A stretch of 64,000 nt of DNA. Source: Frigoriflavimonas asaccharolytica (GTDB lineage: Bacteria; Bacteroidota; Bacteroidia; Flavobacteriales; Weeksellaceae). The notes beneath the pieces are model-generated. The model searched no databases. It was not told the DNA's origin and worked only from the letters and a program-made list of their open reading frames with translations. Each line of letters opens with the position of its first letter. The stretch's first letter is position 1. The position numbers and the translations under genes are program-made. Positions 51,571-59,413 of this stretch are shown here, piece after piece. The stretch spans positions 161,039 through 225,038 of the forward strand of contig NZ_JABSNO010000002.1 of the NCBI RefSeq assembly GCF_013294015.1, read 5' to 3'.

Positions 51571-52476
51571 TTAAAAATATTTAAAATAATAACTGATTTT
51601 GAAAATTAATAAGCAAATGATGATGCTCCAAAGTCCTACTTCTCGCATCCAATATTTGGGTAAAAAATTTAACATTCTGCTTAATATAATACTGATTGGT
51701 AAAGCCAAAAGTAGCAAATATTCATAGTGAGATCCCATGTAAAATACAATCGTAAGCAGTTGCGCCACCGTGAAAATAAGGATGAAAGTATATTTATATT
51801 TACTTACCGGACTTTTTTTATTGTAATTGTTAAAATGATCTAAAACTGCGTACAAAAGCAATAAGACCACAGGTATAAGTGGATATAAAGATTGAAAATC
51901 TACCGTCCAATTGAAATAATAAAACGGAAGATAGGCTTCATTCCAAGAATGGTATCCAAGGAAATATACGACAGAAAAATAAGAAAAAATAGTTAAAGCT
52001 GCACCAAAGATGACCCGAAAAAGTTGCAGACCAATTCTTTGCGACGTTGAAATAACGTGTAAAATAACGAATAATATCATTGGCCATGTTGTAGGCAGAA
52101 AAATATAATTAATGACGAGCAATGTACCGATTAGAATGTAAGATTTCTTATTGGTATCCTCATTCACGTCTGTTAAAATTAAAATAATAAAGGAATTGGA
52201 AAGCAGCGTAACGGCAATTCCTATATCTAAATTTCCAGGATAAAGCGCAAATACGAAAAATGTATAGAGAAATAACGGCAAATGATATAAATAATTAAGC
52301 TTTATGGCGTTGAAACAAAAATATCCCAAGGCAACTCCCACAAAAGTAACAATAGTAGAAATGATTGCGAAATCGCTTATCTCGAATAAATTAAAGAAGA
52401 TGAGCATCACCAACAAAAAACCAATATACAAAGGAATTGAAAAAATAGTGCTTTCTTTTGAAAGTAATCTGAACAT
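51571..52476 (-). CDS. DUF6427 family membrane protein
   Basis: Encodes 301 aa with about nine membrane helices. MFRLLSKESTIFSIPLYIGF at the start and FLPTTWPMILFVILHV in the middle match DUF6427 proteins of Flavobacteriia; function unknown. It diverges from the DUF6341 gene across a palindromic double promoter, and is coupled to a DUF3109 gene, so the three may act in the same envelope process (inference). Confidence 0.75.
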   Translation of the reverse strand: MFRLLSKESTIFSIPLYIGFLLVMLIFFNLFEISDFAIISTIVTFVGVALGYFCFNAIKLNYLYHLPLFLYTFFVFALYPGNLDIGIAVTLLSNSFIILILTDVNEDTNKKSYILIGTLLVINYIFLPTTWPMILFVILHVISTSQRIGLQLFRVIFGAALTIFSYFSVVYFLGYHSWNEAYLPFYYFNWTVDFQSLYPLIPVVLLLLYAVLDHFNNYNKKSPVSKYKYTFILIFTVAQLLTIVFYMGSHYEYLLLLALPISIILSRMLNFLPKYWMREVGLWSIIICLLIFKISYYFKYF

Positions 52477-52500
52477 TTTTTTTAACTTTGTGCAAAGTTA
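52457..52500. promoter_or_regulatory. Palindromic divergent promoter DUF6427 / DUF6341
   Basis: The plus strand has TTTG (52457-52460), a 22-nt spacer and TAACTTTG (52483-52490), a full promoter for DUF6341. The -7 box is one arm of the perfect inverted repeat TAACTTTG-TG-CAAAGTTA (52483-52500), whose other arm is a TAACTTTG -7 box facing DUF6427. The plus -33 lies inside the DUF6427 start region. Confidence 0.6.
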
Positions 52501-52517
52501 ATTTAAAATATAAAATA

Positions 52518-52754
52518 ATGACATCTTTTTGGCTATTCTTGAGTGACGTTTTTAAGTGGATCTTCCAAATTTTTCCTATTGCAGGAAATGTAATCAATTG
52601 GATTTTGTTTTTTACAGCATGTGGAATGTTCTGCTACTGGTGCTACGTTTTGATTTCTACATTGGGAAATAATAAAGACAAAGAATATTTTTCGCCAACA
52701 GAAGGTCATCACCCATACTACGATCCAAAAATTTACAAGACAAAAGAAGATTAA
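52518..52754 (+). CDS. DUF6341 family small membrane protein
   Basis: Encodes 78 aa from the ATG at 52518 (MTSFWLFLSDVFKWIFQIFP); an upstream in-frame ATG at 52488 would start inside the promoter palindrome. One or two membrane helices (NVINWILFFTACGMFCYWCY), then a polar tail (YFSPTEGHHPYYDPKIYKTK). DUF6341 is typical of Flavobacteriia; unknown function. It diverges from DUF6427. Confidence 0.72.
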   Translation: MTSFWLFLSDVFKWIFQIFPIAGNVINWILFFTACGMFCYWCYVLISTLGNNKDKEYFSPTEGHHPYYDPKIYKTKED

Positions 52755-52774
52755 ATTCTTTTGTTCTTAAAAAA

Positions 52775-52812
52775 CAAAACCCGTTTTGAATTTAATCTAA
52801 ACGGGTTTTTCT
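52775..52812. terminator. Bidirectional terminator
   Basis: AAAACCCGTTT pairs with AAACGGGTTTT around a 12-nt loop, with T tract. Between DUF6341 (+) and the USP gene (-). Confidence 0.9.
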
Positions 52813-52832
52813 GTGTTTTAAAATTAATTTAA

Positions 52833-53270
52833 TTATTCGTGACAAGGAATTACCAAAACGGGAATTGGAGAGTTTTTTGTCAATTCTTTTGTCAAGCTTC
52901 CTACAAAAACATCGTAAATCCCGCTTCTTCCATGGGATCCCATCACGATATAATCTGCGTTTTTATCTTCGGCATATTCTAATATTACTTCCTTTGCAAT
53001 ACCTTGTTTCAAAAGATGTTCGCAAGATACTCCTTCGCCTTTTACTTTATTTTCTAGATCATTGAGTTGAGATAGTTCTCCACTGATCTCATTTTGCTCT
53101 ACTTCTGGAAAATATTGAAAACCCATATCTCCTATTGCAAAACCCATATCGGATGGTGCAACATGGATTAAACAAATATTTCCATCCATTTCTTTTGCGA
53201 ATTTTACGGCTGCATTTAGAAGTTTTTCTGTAGAATCTCCGAAATCTATGGGCAATATAATATTTTTCAT
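52833..53270 (-). CDS. Universal stress protein
   Basis: Encodes 145 aa, a single UspA domain. ILPIDFGDSTEKLLNAAVKF at the start and the ATP-binding pattern G-2x-G-9x-G-S (MGSHGRSG ... FVGSLTKEL) at the end are complete, so it probably binds ATP. Induced by stress in many bacteria; exact role here unknown. Confidence 0.92.
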   Translation of the reverse strand: MKNIILPIDFGDSTEKLLNAAVKFAKEMDGNICLIHVAPSDMGFAIGDMGFQYFPEVEQNEISGELSQLNDLENKVKGEGVSCEHLLKQGIAKEVILEYAEDKNADYIVMGSHGRSGIYDVFVGSLTKELTKNSPIPVLVIPCHE

Positions 53271-53345
53271 GGTTGGTTTTTTTATTGAATTAAAGTTACG
53301 AAAAATTTTAAAATAAGTTTTAAAAAAAAGATTGAAGTGAAAATC

Positions 53346-53954
53346 TTAATTCATCTTTAATCTCAAAACTTCTTTATCTTCCAGAAATGCCGTAAGTACA
53401 TCTTCAGAATCCGCTTTTCCTACGCCTTTCGGCGTTCCAGTAAATATGATATCACCTTTTTTCAAAGTGAAGTATTGGGAAACAAAAGCAATAATTTGAT
53501 CTGCAGAATGCATCATTTGCGATGAATTGCCATCTTGTACTTTTTCCCCATTTTTTAATAGAGAAAAATTCAAATTATTCAAATCGAAATTTTCCTTTGG
53601 GAAAAATTCACTCACCACTGCAGATCCATCAAAAGCTTTTGACAATTCCCACGGAAGTCCTTTTTTCTTGAGGTCAGATTGTAAATCTCTTGCTGTAAAA
53701 TCGATACCTAAAGCAATCTCTTCGTAGTGTTTGTGAGCATTTCTCTCCAAAATATATTTCCCGTTTTTCATTATTTTTACTACAATTTCTATTTCGTAGT
53801 GCAAATCTTGTGTAAATTCTGGAATATAGTATTGGTTGCCATTTCTGAAAAGTGCAGTATCTGGTTTCATGAAGATTACTGGACTTTCTGGAATTTCGTT
53901 GCCCAATTCTAGAGCATGTTCTGCGTAATTTCTGCCGATGCAAATAAATTTCAT
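53346..53954 (-). CDS. Fumarylacetoacetate hydrolase family protein
   Basis: Encodes 202 aa with the FAH catalytic core: ICIGRNYAEHALELGN, LHYEIEIVVKI (acidic metal ligands), ALGIDFTARDLQSDLKKKGL, and FTGTPKGVG. Family members are acylpyruvases or oxaloacetate tautomerase-like (YisK/FAHD1) enzymes; the substrate is not certain. Monocistronic; the gene is normal in length for the single-domain branch. Confidence 0.9.
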   Translation of the reverse strand: MKFICIGRNYAEHALELGNEIPESPVIFMKPDTALFRNGNQYYIPEFTQDLHYEIEIVVKIMKNGKYILERNAHKHYEEIALGIDFTARDLQSDLKKKGLPWELSKAFDGSAVVSEFFPKENFDLNNLNFSLLKNGEKVQDGNSSQMMHSADQIIAFVSQYFTLKKGDIIFTGTPKGVGKADSEDVLTAFLEDKEVLRLKMN

Positions 53955-54133
53955 AGTTTAATTTAAAAATTTAAAAGTGTTTTTTAACCACAAAAGTAAC
54001 AAAAGAAAGTGTTTTAATATTTCTTAATAAAGACAAATTAAGTAGCGGTGCTCTTTTTTTAACTTTAAAAAGCGCGTCATTTTTTTAAACTTTTATTCCT
54101 TTTGTAATTTACATTTTTTACTGGTGTACAGTT

Positions 54134-54898
54134 TTAAAATTTGCTTTTTAAGAATATTTGAGTGAAAATTTTCTTGGTGTAAAAAGGAAAATCTGCATTC
54201 TGAATCCAAGAATAATAGCCTGCATCTTTCTGGAAAACATCTAAAACTTTTTGGCCTTTGTATTTTCCGAAACCAAAAATCTCAATATCATCATCGTCAA
54301 AATGGATCATCCCTGCCAAATCTGCAAATTTTTTGTGGCTTGCAAATTCGCTCAATTCAGTCACATTATCTGGTACGTCTTCATATTTTCCAACTTGCGC
54401 ATCCAAAATTTCAAACGTAGCCAAAGTATCTGCTTCCGCAGAATGGGCGTTTTCTAAAGTCTTGCCGCAATAAAATTCATAAGCTGCAGAAAGATTTCTG
54501 CGTTCTTTTTTATGGTAAATGGTTTGCGCATCTACCATTTTGTGTTTTTTTAAATCGAAATCTAATTCTGCTCTCAACAACTCTTCAGCTAATAGTGGAA
54601 CATCAAATCTGTTGGAATTGAATCCTCCCAAATCTGCACCGGCAATCATTTCCATTATTTTTGGCGCAATTTCTTTAAATTTTGGAGAATTGGCAACATC
54701 TTCATCAGAAATACCATGCACTTCTGCTGCTTCTTTTGGTATCTTCATCTCTGGATTTACCAGCCAAGTTTTACTTTCTTTAGATCCGTCTGGAAAAACT
54801 TTTAAAATGCAGATTTCTACAATTCTATCTTTAGATATGTTCAATCCTGTAGTTTCTAAATCGAATACGCAAAGAGGTTTGTGGAGTTTTAGGTTCAT
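54134..54898 (-). CDS. 3'-5' exonuclease, DnaQ-like
   Basis: Encodes 254 aa. Exo I FDLETTGLNISKDRIVEI (DxE), Exo II GGFNSNRFDVPLLAEELL and Exo III AHSAEADTLATFEIL (H-x4-D) form a DEDDh nuclease. A C-terminal extension (residues 195-254, FGKYKGQKVLDVFQKDAGYY) is the QKVLDVF/GYYxWI module often found with this exonuclease in Bacteroidota. It probably trims DNA; not shown to be the pol III epsilon subunit. Confidence 0.88.
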   Translation of the reverse strand: MNLKLHKPLCVFDLETTGLNISKDRIVEICILKVFPDGSKESKTWLVNPEMKIPKEAAEVHGISDEDVANSPKFKEIAPKIMEMIAGADLGGFNSNRFDVPLLAEELLRAELDFDLKKHKMVDAQTIYHKKERRNLSAAYEFYCGKTLENAHSAEADTLATFEILDAQVGKYEDVPDNVTELSEFASHKKFADLAGMIHFDDDDIEIFGFGKYKGQKVLDVFQKDAGYYSWIQNADFPFYTKKIFTQIFLKSKF

Positions 54899-54934
54899 TA
54901 TTTATAATTGAGGGGTGAAAATTGAAAATTGATT

Positions 54935-55654
54935 TTAATTATTCTTTAATTGCTTTTGGAAAATGATAGAAATAAACATGTAATAGATTATTATCAGTGG
55001 AATTCCCATTTTTTTGAATATCAAAAAGATGATTATCGCACCAACCAACAACACAATTTTTGGAATATTATCTTGCAATTTCATGGATTTAAATTTAAAA
55101 GCAATCATTTTTATGGGTGAAATTAGAAGCCAAGAGCTGATGACGATACTTAACACCAACAAATTTTCATTTGAGAATAAAAATTGAAATGCAGAAGTTT
55201 CCATAAATGCGAAATATAATCCAAAAATTAATATGGTATTTGATGGAGTATTTAAACCTTTAAAATAATAGGTTTGCTCATCGTCTAAATTGAAAATAGC
55301 CAATCTTAAACAAGAAAATAGGGCTATAAACAACCCAAAATAAGAAATTTCAAAGGGTAGTGTAAAGTTTAAAAATTGATAGCCAAATGGTTCTAATGCT
55401 TTATACATAGTAATTCCCGGTAACAAACCGAAAGTAAGCATATCTGCAAGACTATCCAATTGTGCTCCTAAATTGGAATCCGTTTTCATCGCTCTGGCTA
55501 CAAATCCATCTAGGAAATCCAAGATTAATGAAATGATAATGCATACAGCCGTAACTTCATAATTTCCTTTTATTAGGTGAATGATACCGATGCTCCCAGA
55601 AAGTAAATTCCCTAAAGTGAAAGCATTTGCGAGATTTTTTTGGACAAAATTCAT
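54935..55654 (-). CDS. pssA: CDP-diacylglycerol-serine O-phosphatidyltransferase
   Basis: Encodes 239 aa with six to seven membrane helices. The CDP-alcohol phosphotransferase motif DG-x2-AR-x8-G-x3-D-x3-D is complete (DGFVAR ... GAQLDSLAD). It condenses CDP-diacylglycerol with serine to phosphatidylserine, leading to phosphatidylethanolamine. Located in the inner membrane. Upstream on the minus strand is a TACTTTTGCAC -7 box just before the ATG. Confidence 0.88.
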   Translation of the reverse strand: MNFVQKNLANAFTLGNLLSGSIGIIHLIKGNYEVTAVCIIISLILDFLDGFVARAMKTDSNLGAQLDSLADMLTFGLLPGITMYKALEPFGYQFLNFTLPFEISYFGLFIALFSCLRLAIFNLDDEQTYYFKGLNTPSNTILIFGLYFAFMETSAFQFLFSNENLLVLSIVISSWLLISPIKMIAFKFKSMKLQDNIPKIVLLVGAIIIFLIFKKMGIPLIIIYYMFISIIFQKQLKNN

Positions 55655-55766
55655 AAGTGCAAAAGTAAGAATTTTATTAAAATTACCATCGTTATTTTAA
55701 ATTGTGAACATACAGTTAATTAAATATGAATTTAATGTAAATTTGTGAAAAGTTTTCACTTGTTAT

Positions 55767-57689
55767 ATGAAAGATTATAGATTCCAAGAGATTTTTGCTC
55801 TTATTTACCGACTTTTTTTAGCTTATTTTTTCTACCAAATTGCAAGATTGTTATTTTATTTTTTTAATAAAGAGCTGATCAAAGTAGATTCCATTTCAGA
55901 ATATTTTAATATTGCGTACTACGGAACTGCCTTTGATACTACAGCGATTTTATACGTTAATGCACTATTTATTCTTTTAAGTTTAATTCCATTAACGATC
56001 AACACAGGAAGAGTTTATCAAAAATTTTTAATGATCACGTATTTCATTTTAAATGGAATAGCTTATTCTATGAATTTTGGTGATTTTATTTACTATAAAT
56101 TTTCACAAACAAGACTAACGATGGCAGCAATTGATGTTGCAAAAAATGAAAATAATATTTTCAAAGTTTTTTTAGCATCCGTTGTAGAACATCCTTTTGT
56201 AATTATTTGGTATATCATTTTGATGATTTCTTGGGTTTTTCTCTACAAAAAATTTACAATTAAAACGAGTAAGGCTACAAATAAAATTAAATATTTTCTA
56301 TCCTCAATATTATTCATTTGTCTTGCTACTTTGCTTACTGTTGGTGGAATCCGTGGTGATTTTCAACATTCCACACGTCCTATAAATTTGGTAGATGCCA
56401 ATAGACATGTAGAAAATCCCTTGCACGGAAATCTAGTGCTAAACAGTGTTTTCTCATTTTTCCGTACCATAAATACCAATAATTTTAAAGAAGTTCATTT
56501 TGTGGATAGTGCTTTTATTGATAAAAATATTCAACCCTACAAAATTTATAAAAGAGATTCCATTAGCCCAAAACCTAATGTGGTTATTTTCATATTGGAA
56601 AGTTTTGGAAAAGAATATTCTGGAGCATTTAATAAAAATACCAAAATAGAAAATTTCCAAACCTACACACCTTTCTTTGATAGTTTGGCTACAAAAAGTT
56701 TGATAGCAACAGATGCATTTGCTAATGGAAGACAGTCTATCCATGGTATGAGTTCCATTTTGGCGGGAATTCCAAGTTTGAAAGATGCATTTACGAGCTC
56801 GCCATTTGCCAACCAAAAAATACAGTCTATCGTCTCTGTTTCTAATGAAATGGGCTACGATACATCATTTTTTCATGGTGCTCCCAATGGATCTATGGGT
56901 TTCCAAGGTTTTGGTAATATATTGGGGTTCAAACATTATTATGGAAAAACAGAGTATAATAATGACGATGATTTTGATGGAATTTGGGGAATTTGGGACG
57001 AGCCCTTCTTTCAATATTTTGCAAACACTTTAAATAAGAAGAAAAGTCCCTTTATGGCAACGCTTTTTTCGGTTTCTTCGCATCATCCCTACAAAATTCC
57101 AGAAAAATATAATGGAAAATTTAAAAAAGGAACAATAGAAATGCATCAACCGATACAATACACAGATTTTGCTTTAAAAAAATTCTTTGAAACTGCGAAA
57201 AAAATGCCTTGGTACTCCAATACAATTTTCGTGATGGTGGCAGATCATCCCAATCAGATTGCTTATCCAGAATATGAAAAAGCGATGAATAGATTTGCAA
57301 TTCCTATTCTGTTTTATTCGCCAAATCCTAAATATAAATTGATTGGGGAGATTTCTAAACCTACACAGCAAATAGACATTTATCCAACTTTGGCAGATTT
57401 AATGGGCTATAACAAAAAAATACGAAGTTGGGGAAACAGTTTAGTTTCTAGTAAAGTAGAAGATAATATTATCGTAAATTCTACGGGAATAGAACAATTC
57501 ATCATCGGGGATTTTATCTATTTATTTGATGGAGCAAATTTTACAGGAATTTATAAAAAAGAGGATTTGGCTTTAGAAAAAAATTTAATCAATGAACCAA
57601 AAAACCCTATAAACGAATTAGGGAAACTAAAAGCGAAAGCTTGGTATCAAGATTATATGGATAGAATTATTAATAAAAAATTAAATTAA
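55767..57689 (+). CDS. LTA synthase-family sulfatase-like membrane enzyme
   Basis: Encodes 640 aa. Five N-terminal membrane helices (to about residue 190), then an extracellular sulfatase-fold domain with NVVIFILESFGKEYSG (metal Glu), GRQSIHGMSSILAGIPSL (family pattern GxxSxxGM), FFHGAPNGSMGFQGF, VSSHHPYKIPEKY and MVADHPNQI. In Gram-negatives this family (e.g. the LtaS-like/ periplasmic glucan or lipid modifiers) transfers phosphoglycerol or phosphoethanolamine to glycans. Substrate unknown. Confidence 0.85.
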   Translation: MKDYRFQEIFALIYRLFLAYFFYQIARLLFYFFNKELIKVDSISEYFNIAYYGTAFDTTAILYVNALFILLSLIPLTINTGRVYQKFLMITYFILNGIAYSMNFGDFIYYKFSQTRLTMAAIDVAKNENNIFKVFLASVVEHPFVIIWYIILMISWVFLYKKFTIKTSKATNKIKYFLSSILFICLATLLTVGGIRGDFQHSTRPINLVDANRHVENPLHGNLVLNSVFSFFRTINTNNFKEVHFVDSAFIDKNIQPYKIYKRDSISPKPNVVIFILESFGKEYSGAFNKNTKIENFQTYTPFFDSLATKSLIATDAFANGRQSIHGMSSILAGIPSLKDAFTSSPFANQKIQSIVSVSNEMGYDTSFFHGAPNGSMGFQGFGNILGFKHYYGKTEYNNDDDFDGIWGIWDEPFFQYFANTLNKKKSPFMATLFSVSSHHPYKIPEKYNGKFKKGTIEMHQPIQYTDFALKKFFETAKKMPWYSNTIFVMVADHPNQIAYPEYEKAMNRFAIPILFYSPNPKYKLIGEISKPTQQIDIYPTLADLMGYNKKIRSWGNSLVSSKVEDNIIVNSTGIEQFIIGDFIYLFDGANFTGIYKKEDLALEKNLINEPKNPINELGKLKAKAWYQDYMDRIINKKLN

Positions 57690-57825
57690 ATTATTGATTA
57701 TTTAGAGTAATGATGCCTCTTTTAAAAGTTTGGTATCCATTTTGCAAATGTTATGATAAGAATAGTTAAAAATTTTGATTTTAACTTTTTTTAAGTAAAT
57801 TTAACCCAACAAAAAATTATTAAAA

Positions 57826-58245
57826 ATGAAAAAATTACTATTTGCTTTTGCAGCAGTTTTATTTAGTACATTGTCTTACGCTCAAATTGAGGGAAAATGG
57901 AAAACCATAGATGATGAAACTGGACAAGCAAAATCCATCGTTCAAATTACCAAAGCAAAAGATGGAAAATACTATGGTAAAGTAGTACAGCTATTGATAA
58001 AACCAGCAAGTGCAACTTGTACAAACTGTAAAGATGACAGAAAAAATAAACCAATTCTAGGTCTAGAAATCATCAGAGGATTAGTGAAAGACGGAAATGA
58101 TTTTGAGGATGGAACCATCACAGATCCTAAAACTGGAAAAACATACAAATGCATCATCAAAAGAGAAGGTGATAAATTGAATGTACGCGGATACGTTGGT
58201 TTCTCGTTGATAGGAAGATCTCAAACTTGGTATAAAGCTGACTAA
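57826..58245 (+). CDS. DUF2147 secreted protein
   Basis: Encodes 139 aa with a signal peptide (SYA-Q). The DUF2147 pattern is clear: IEGKWKTIDDETGQAKSIVQ, CTNCKDDRKNKPILGLEI, TYKCIIKREGDKLNVRGYVG and LIGRSQTWY. Small periplasmic beta barrel, function unknown. Ends shortly before a terminator. Confidence 0.9.
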   Translation: MKKLLFAFAAVLFSTLSYAQIEGKWKTIDDETGQAKSIVQITKAKDGKYYGKVVQLLIKPASATCTNCKDDRKNKPILGLEIIRGLVKDGNDFEDGTITDPKTGKTYKCIIKREGDKLNVRGYVGFSLIGRSQTWYKAD

Positions 58246-58268
58246 ATCTTATAAAAGATTTAAAAATT

Positions 58269-58306
58269 GAAAGCAATTCAGAAATGAATTGCTTTTTGTT
58301 TTTTTC
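58269..58306 (+). terminator. Terminator after DUF2147 gene
   Basis: AAAGCAATTCA and TGAATTGCTTT form an 11-bp stem closed by GAAA, followed by TTGTTTTTTTC. Confidence 0.88.
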
Positions 58307-58329
58307 TAAAATAAATTTCATTATTTTTG
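58295..58329 (+). promoter_or_regulatory. pdhB promoter overlapping the upstream terminator
   Basis: TTTG (58295-58298), 23-nt spacer, TATTTTTG (58322-58329). The -33 box lies in the terminator's T tract. Confidence 0.5.
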
Positions 58330-58350
58330 TACTCTAAATAGAATATTATT

Positions 58351-59334
58351 ATGGCAGAAAAAACTTTTCGCGAAGTCATTTGTGATGCAATGAGCGAGGA
58401 AATGAGAAAAGATGATACCGTTTATCTAATGGGTGAAGAAGTTGCAGAATACAACGGTGCATACAAAGCTTCCAAAGGAATGCTAGATGAATTTGGTGAA
58501 AAGAGAGTCATTGATACTCCTATTGCTGAGCTTGGTTTTACAGGAATTGCTGTAGGTTCCGCAATGAATGGTTGCCGCCCGATTGTAGAATATATGACCT
58601 TCAATTTTTGTATTGTTGGGATAGATCAAATAATAAATAACGCTGCGAAAATAAGACAAATGACTGGTGGCCAATGGAATTGTCCAATCGTTTTTCGTGG
58701 TCCGACTGCGTCTGCAGGTCAATTGGGTGCTACACATTCTCAGGCTTTGGAAAGTTGGTTTGCCAATATCCCAGGTTTGAAAGTGATCGTACCTTCTAAT
58801 CCTTATGATGCAAAAGGACTTTTAAAATCAGCAATACAAGACAATGATCCTGTGATTTTCATGGAGTCTGAGCAAATGTATGGTGATAAAATGGAAATTC
58901 CGGAAGAGGAATATTACATTCCAATTGGGAAAGCAGAAATAAAAAGAGAAGGGACAGACGTAACTTTGGTCTCTTTCGGAAAAATAATGAAATTGGCTTT
59001 GAAAGCTGCCGAAGATTTGGAAAAAGAAGGAATTTCTGTAGAAGTGATCGATCTTCGTACCGTTCGTCCGCTAGATTTTGATATGATTTTGGAATCTGTG
59101 AAAAAAACGAACAGATTGGTAATTCTAGAAGAAGCTTGGCCGTTTGGTTCTGTATCCTCAGAAATTACCTATATGGTACAGCAAAAAGCCTTTGATTACT
59201 TGGATGCACCAATAAAAAGAATTACAACTCCAGATGCTCCAGCTCCATATTCTGCGCCATTATTTGAAGAATGGTTTCCAAAACTGGAAAATGTGAAAGA
59301 AGAAATTAAGAAAGCAATGTACGTAAAATCTTAA
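58351..59334 (+). CDS. pdhB: Pyruvate dehydrogenase E1 component, beta subunit
   Basis: Encodes 327 aa. The beta chain of the thiamine-diphosphate E1 is shown by REVICDAMSEEMRKDDTVYL, GEEVAEYNGAYKASKGMLDE, DTPIAELGFTGIAVGSAMNG, GQLGATHSQALESWFANIPG and SVEVIDLRTVRPLDFDMI. The E1 converts pyruvate to acetyl-dihydrolipoamide. No E1-alpha, E2 or E3 gene is adjacent, so the complex is encoded at several loci. The substrate could be another 2-oxoacid, but the sequence favours pyruvate. Own terminator follows. Confidence 0.9.
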   Translation: MAEKTFREVICDAMSEEMRKDDTVYLMGEEVAEYNGAYKASKGMLDEFGEKRVIDTPIAELGFTGIAVGSAMNGCRPIVEYMTFNFCIVGIDQIINNAAKIRQMTGGQWNCPIVFRGPTASAGQLGATHSQALESWFANIPGLKVIVPSNPYDAKGLLKSAIQDNDPVIFMESEQMYGDKMEIPEEEYYIPIGKAEIKREGTDVTLVSFGKIMKLALKAAEDLEKEGISVEVIDLRTVRPLDFDMILESVKKTNRLVILEEAWPFGSVSSEITYMVQQKAFDYLDAPIKRITTPDAPAPYSAPLFEEWFPKLENVKEEIKKAMYVKS

Positions 59335-59338
59335 TAAT

Positions 59339-59370
59339 TAAAACTCTCAATTTGAGAGTTTTTTTTTGTT
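59339..59370 (+). terminator. Terminator after pdhB
   Basis: AAAACTCTCAA and TTGAGAGTTTT form a near loopless perfect stem followed by T8. Confidence 0.9.
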
Positions 59371-59398
59371 TTTGAAATATATTTTTAATTTACATTTG
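59365..59398 (+). promoter_or_regulatory. kup promoter starting in the pdhB terminator
   Basis: TTTG (59365-59368), 22-nt spacer, TACATTTG (59391-59398), 16 bp before the ATG at 59414. Fits the Bacteroidota consensus very well. Confidence 0.6.
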
Positions 59399-59413
59399 CA
59401 GATATTTTTTATA

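Noticed and set aside
59366..59413. Upstream TTG start for kup
   Set aside because: It lies in the pdhB terminator and the kup promoter; the ATG at 59414 gives the normal family N terminus.
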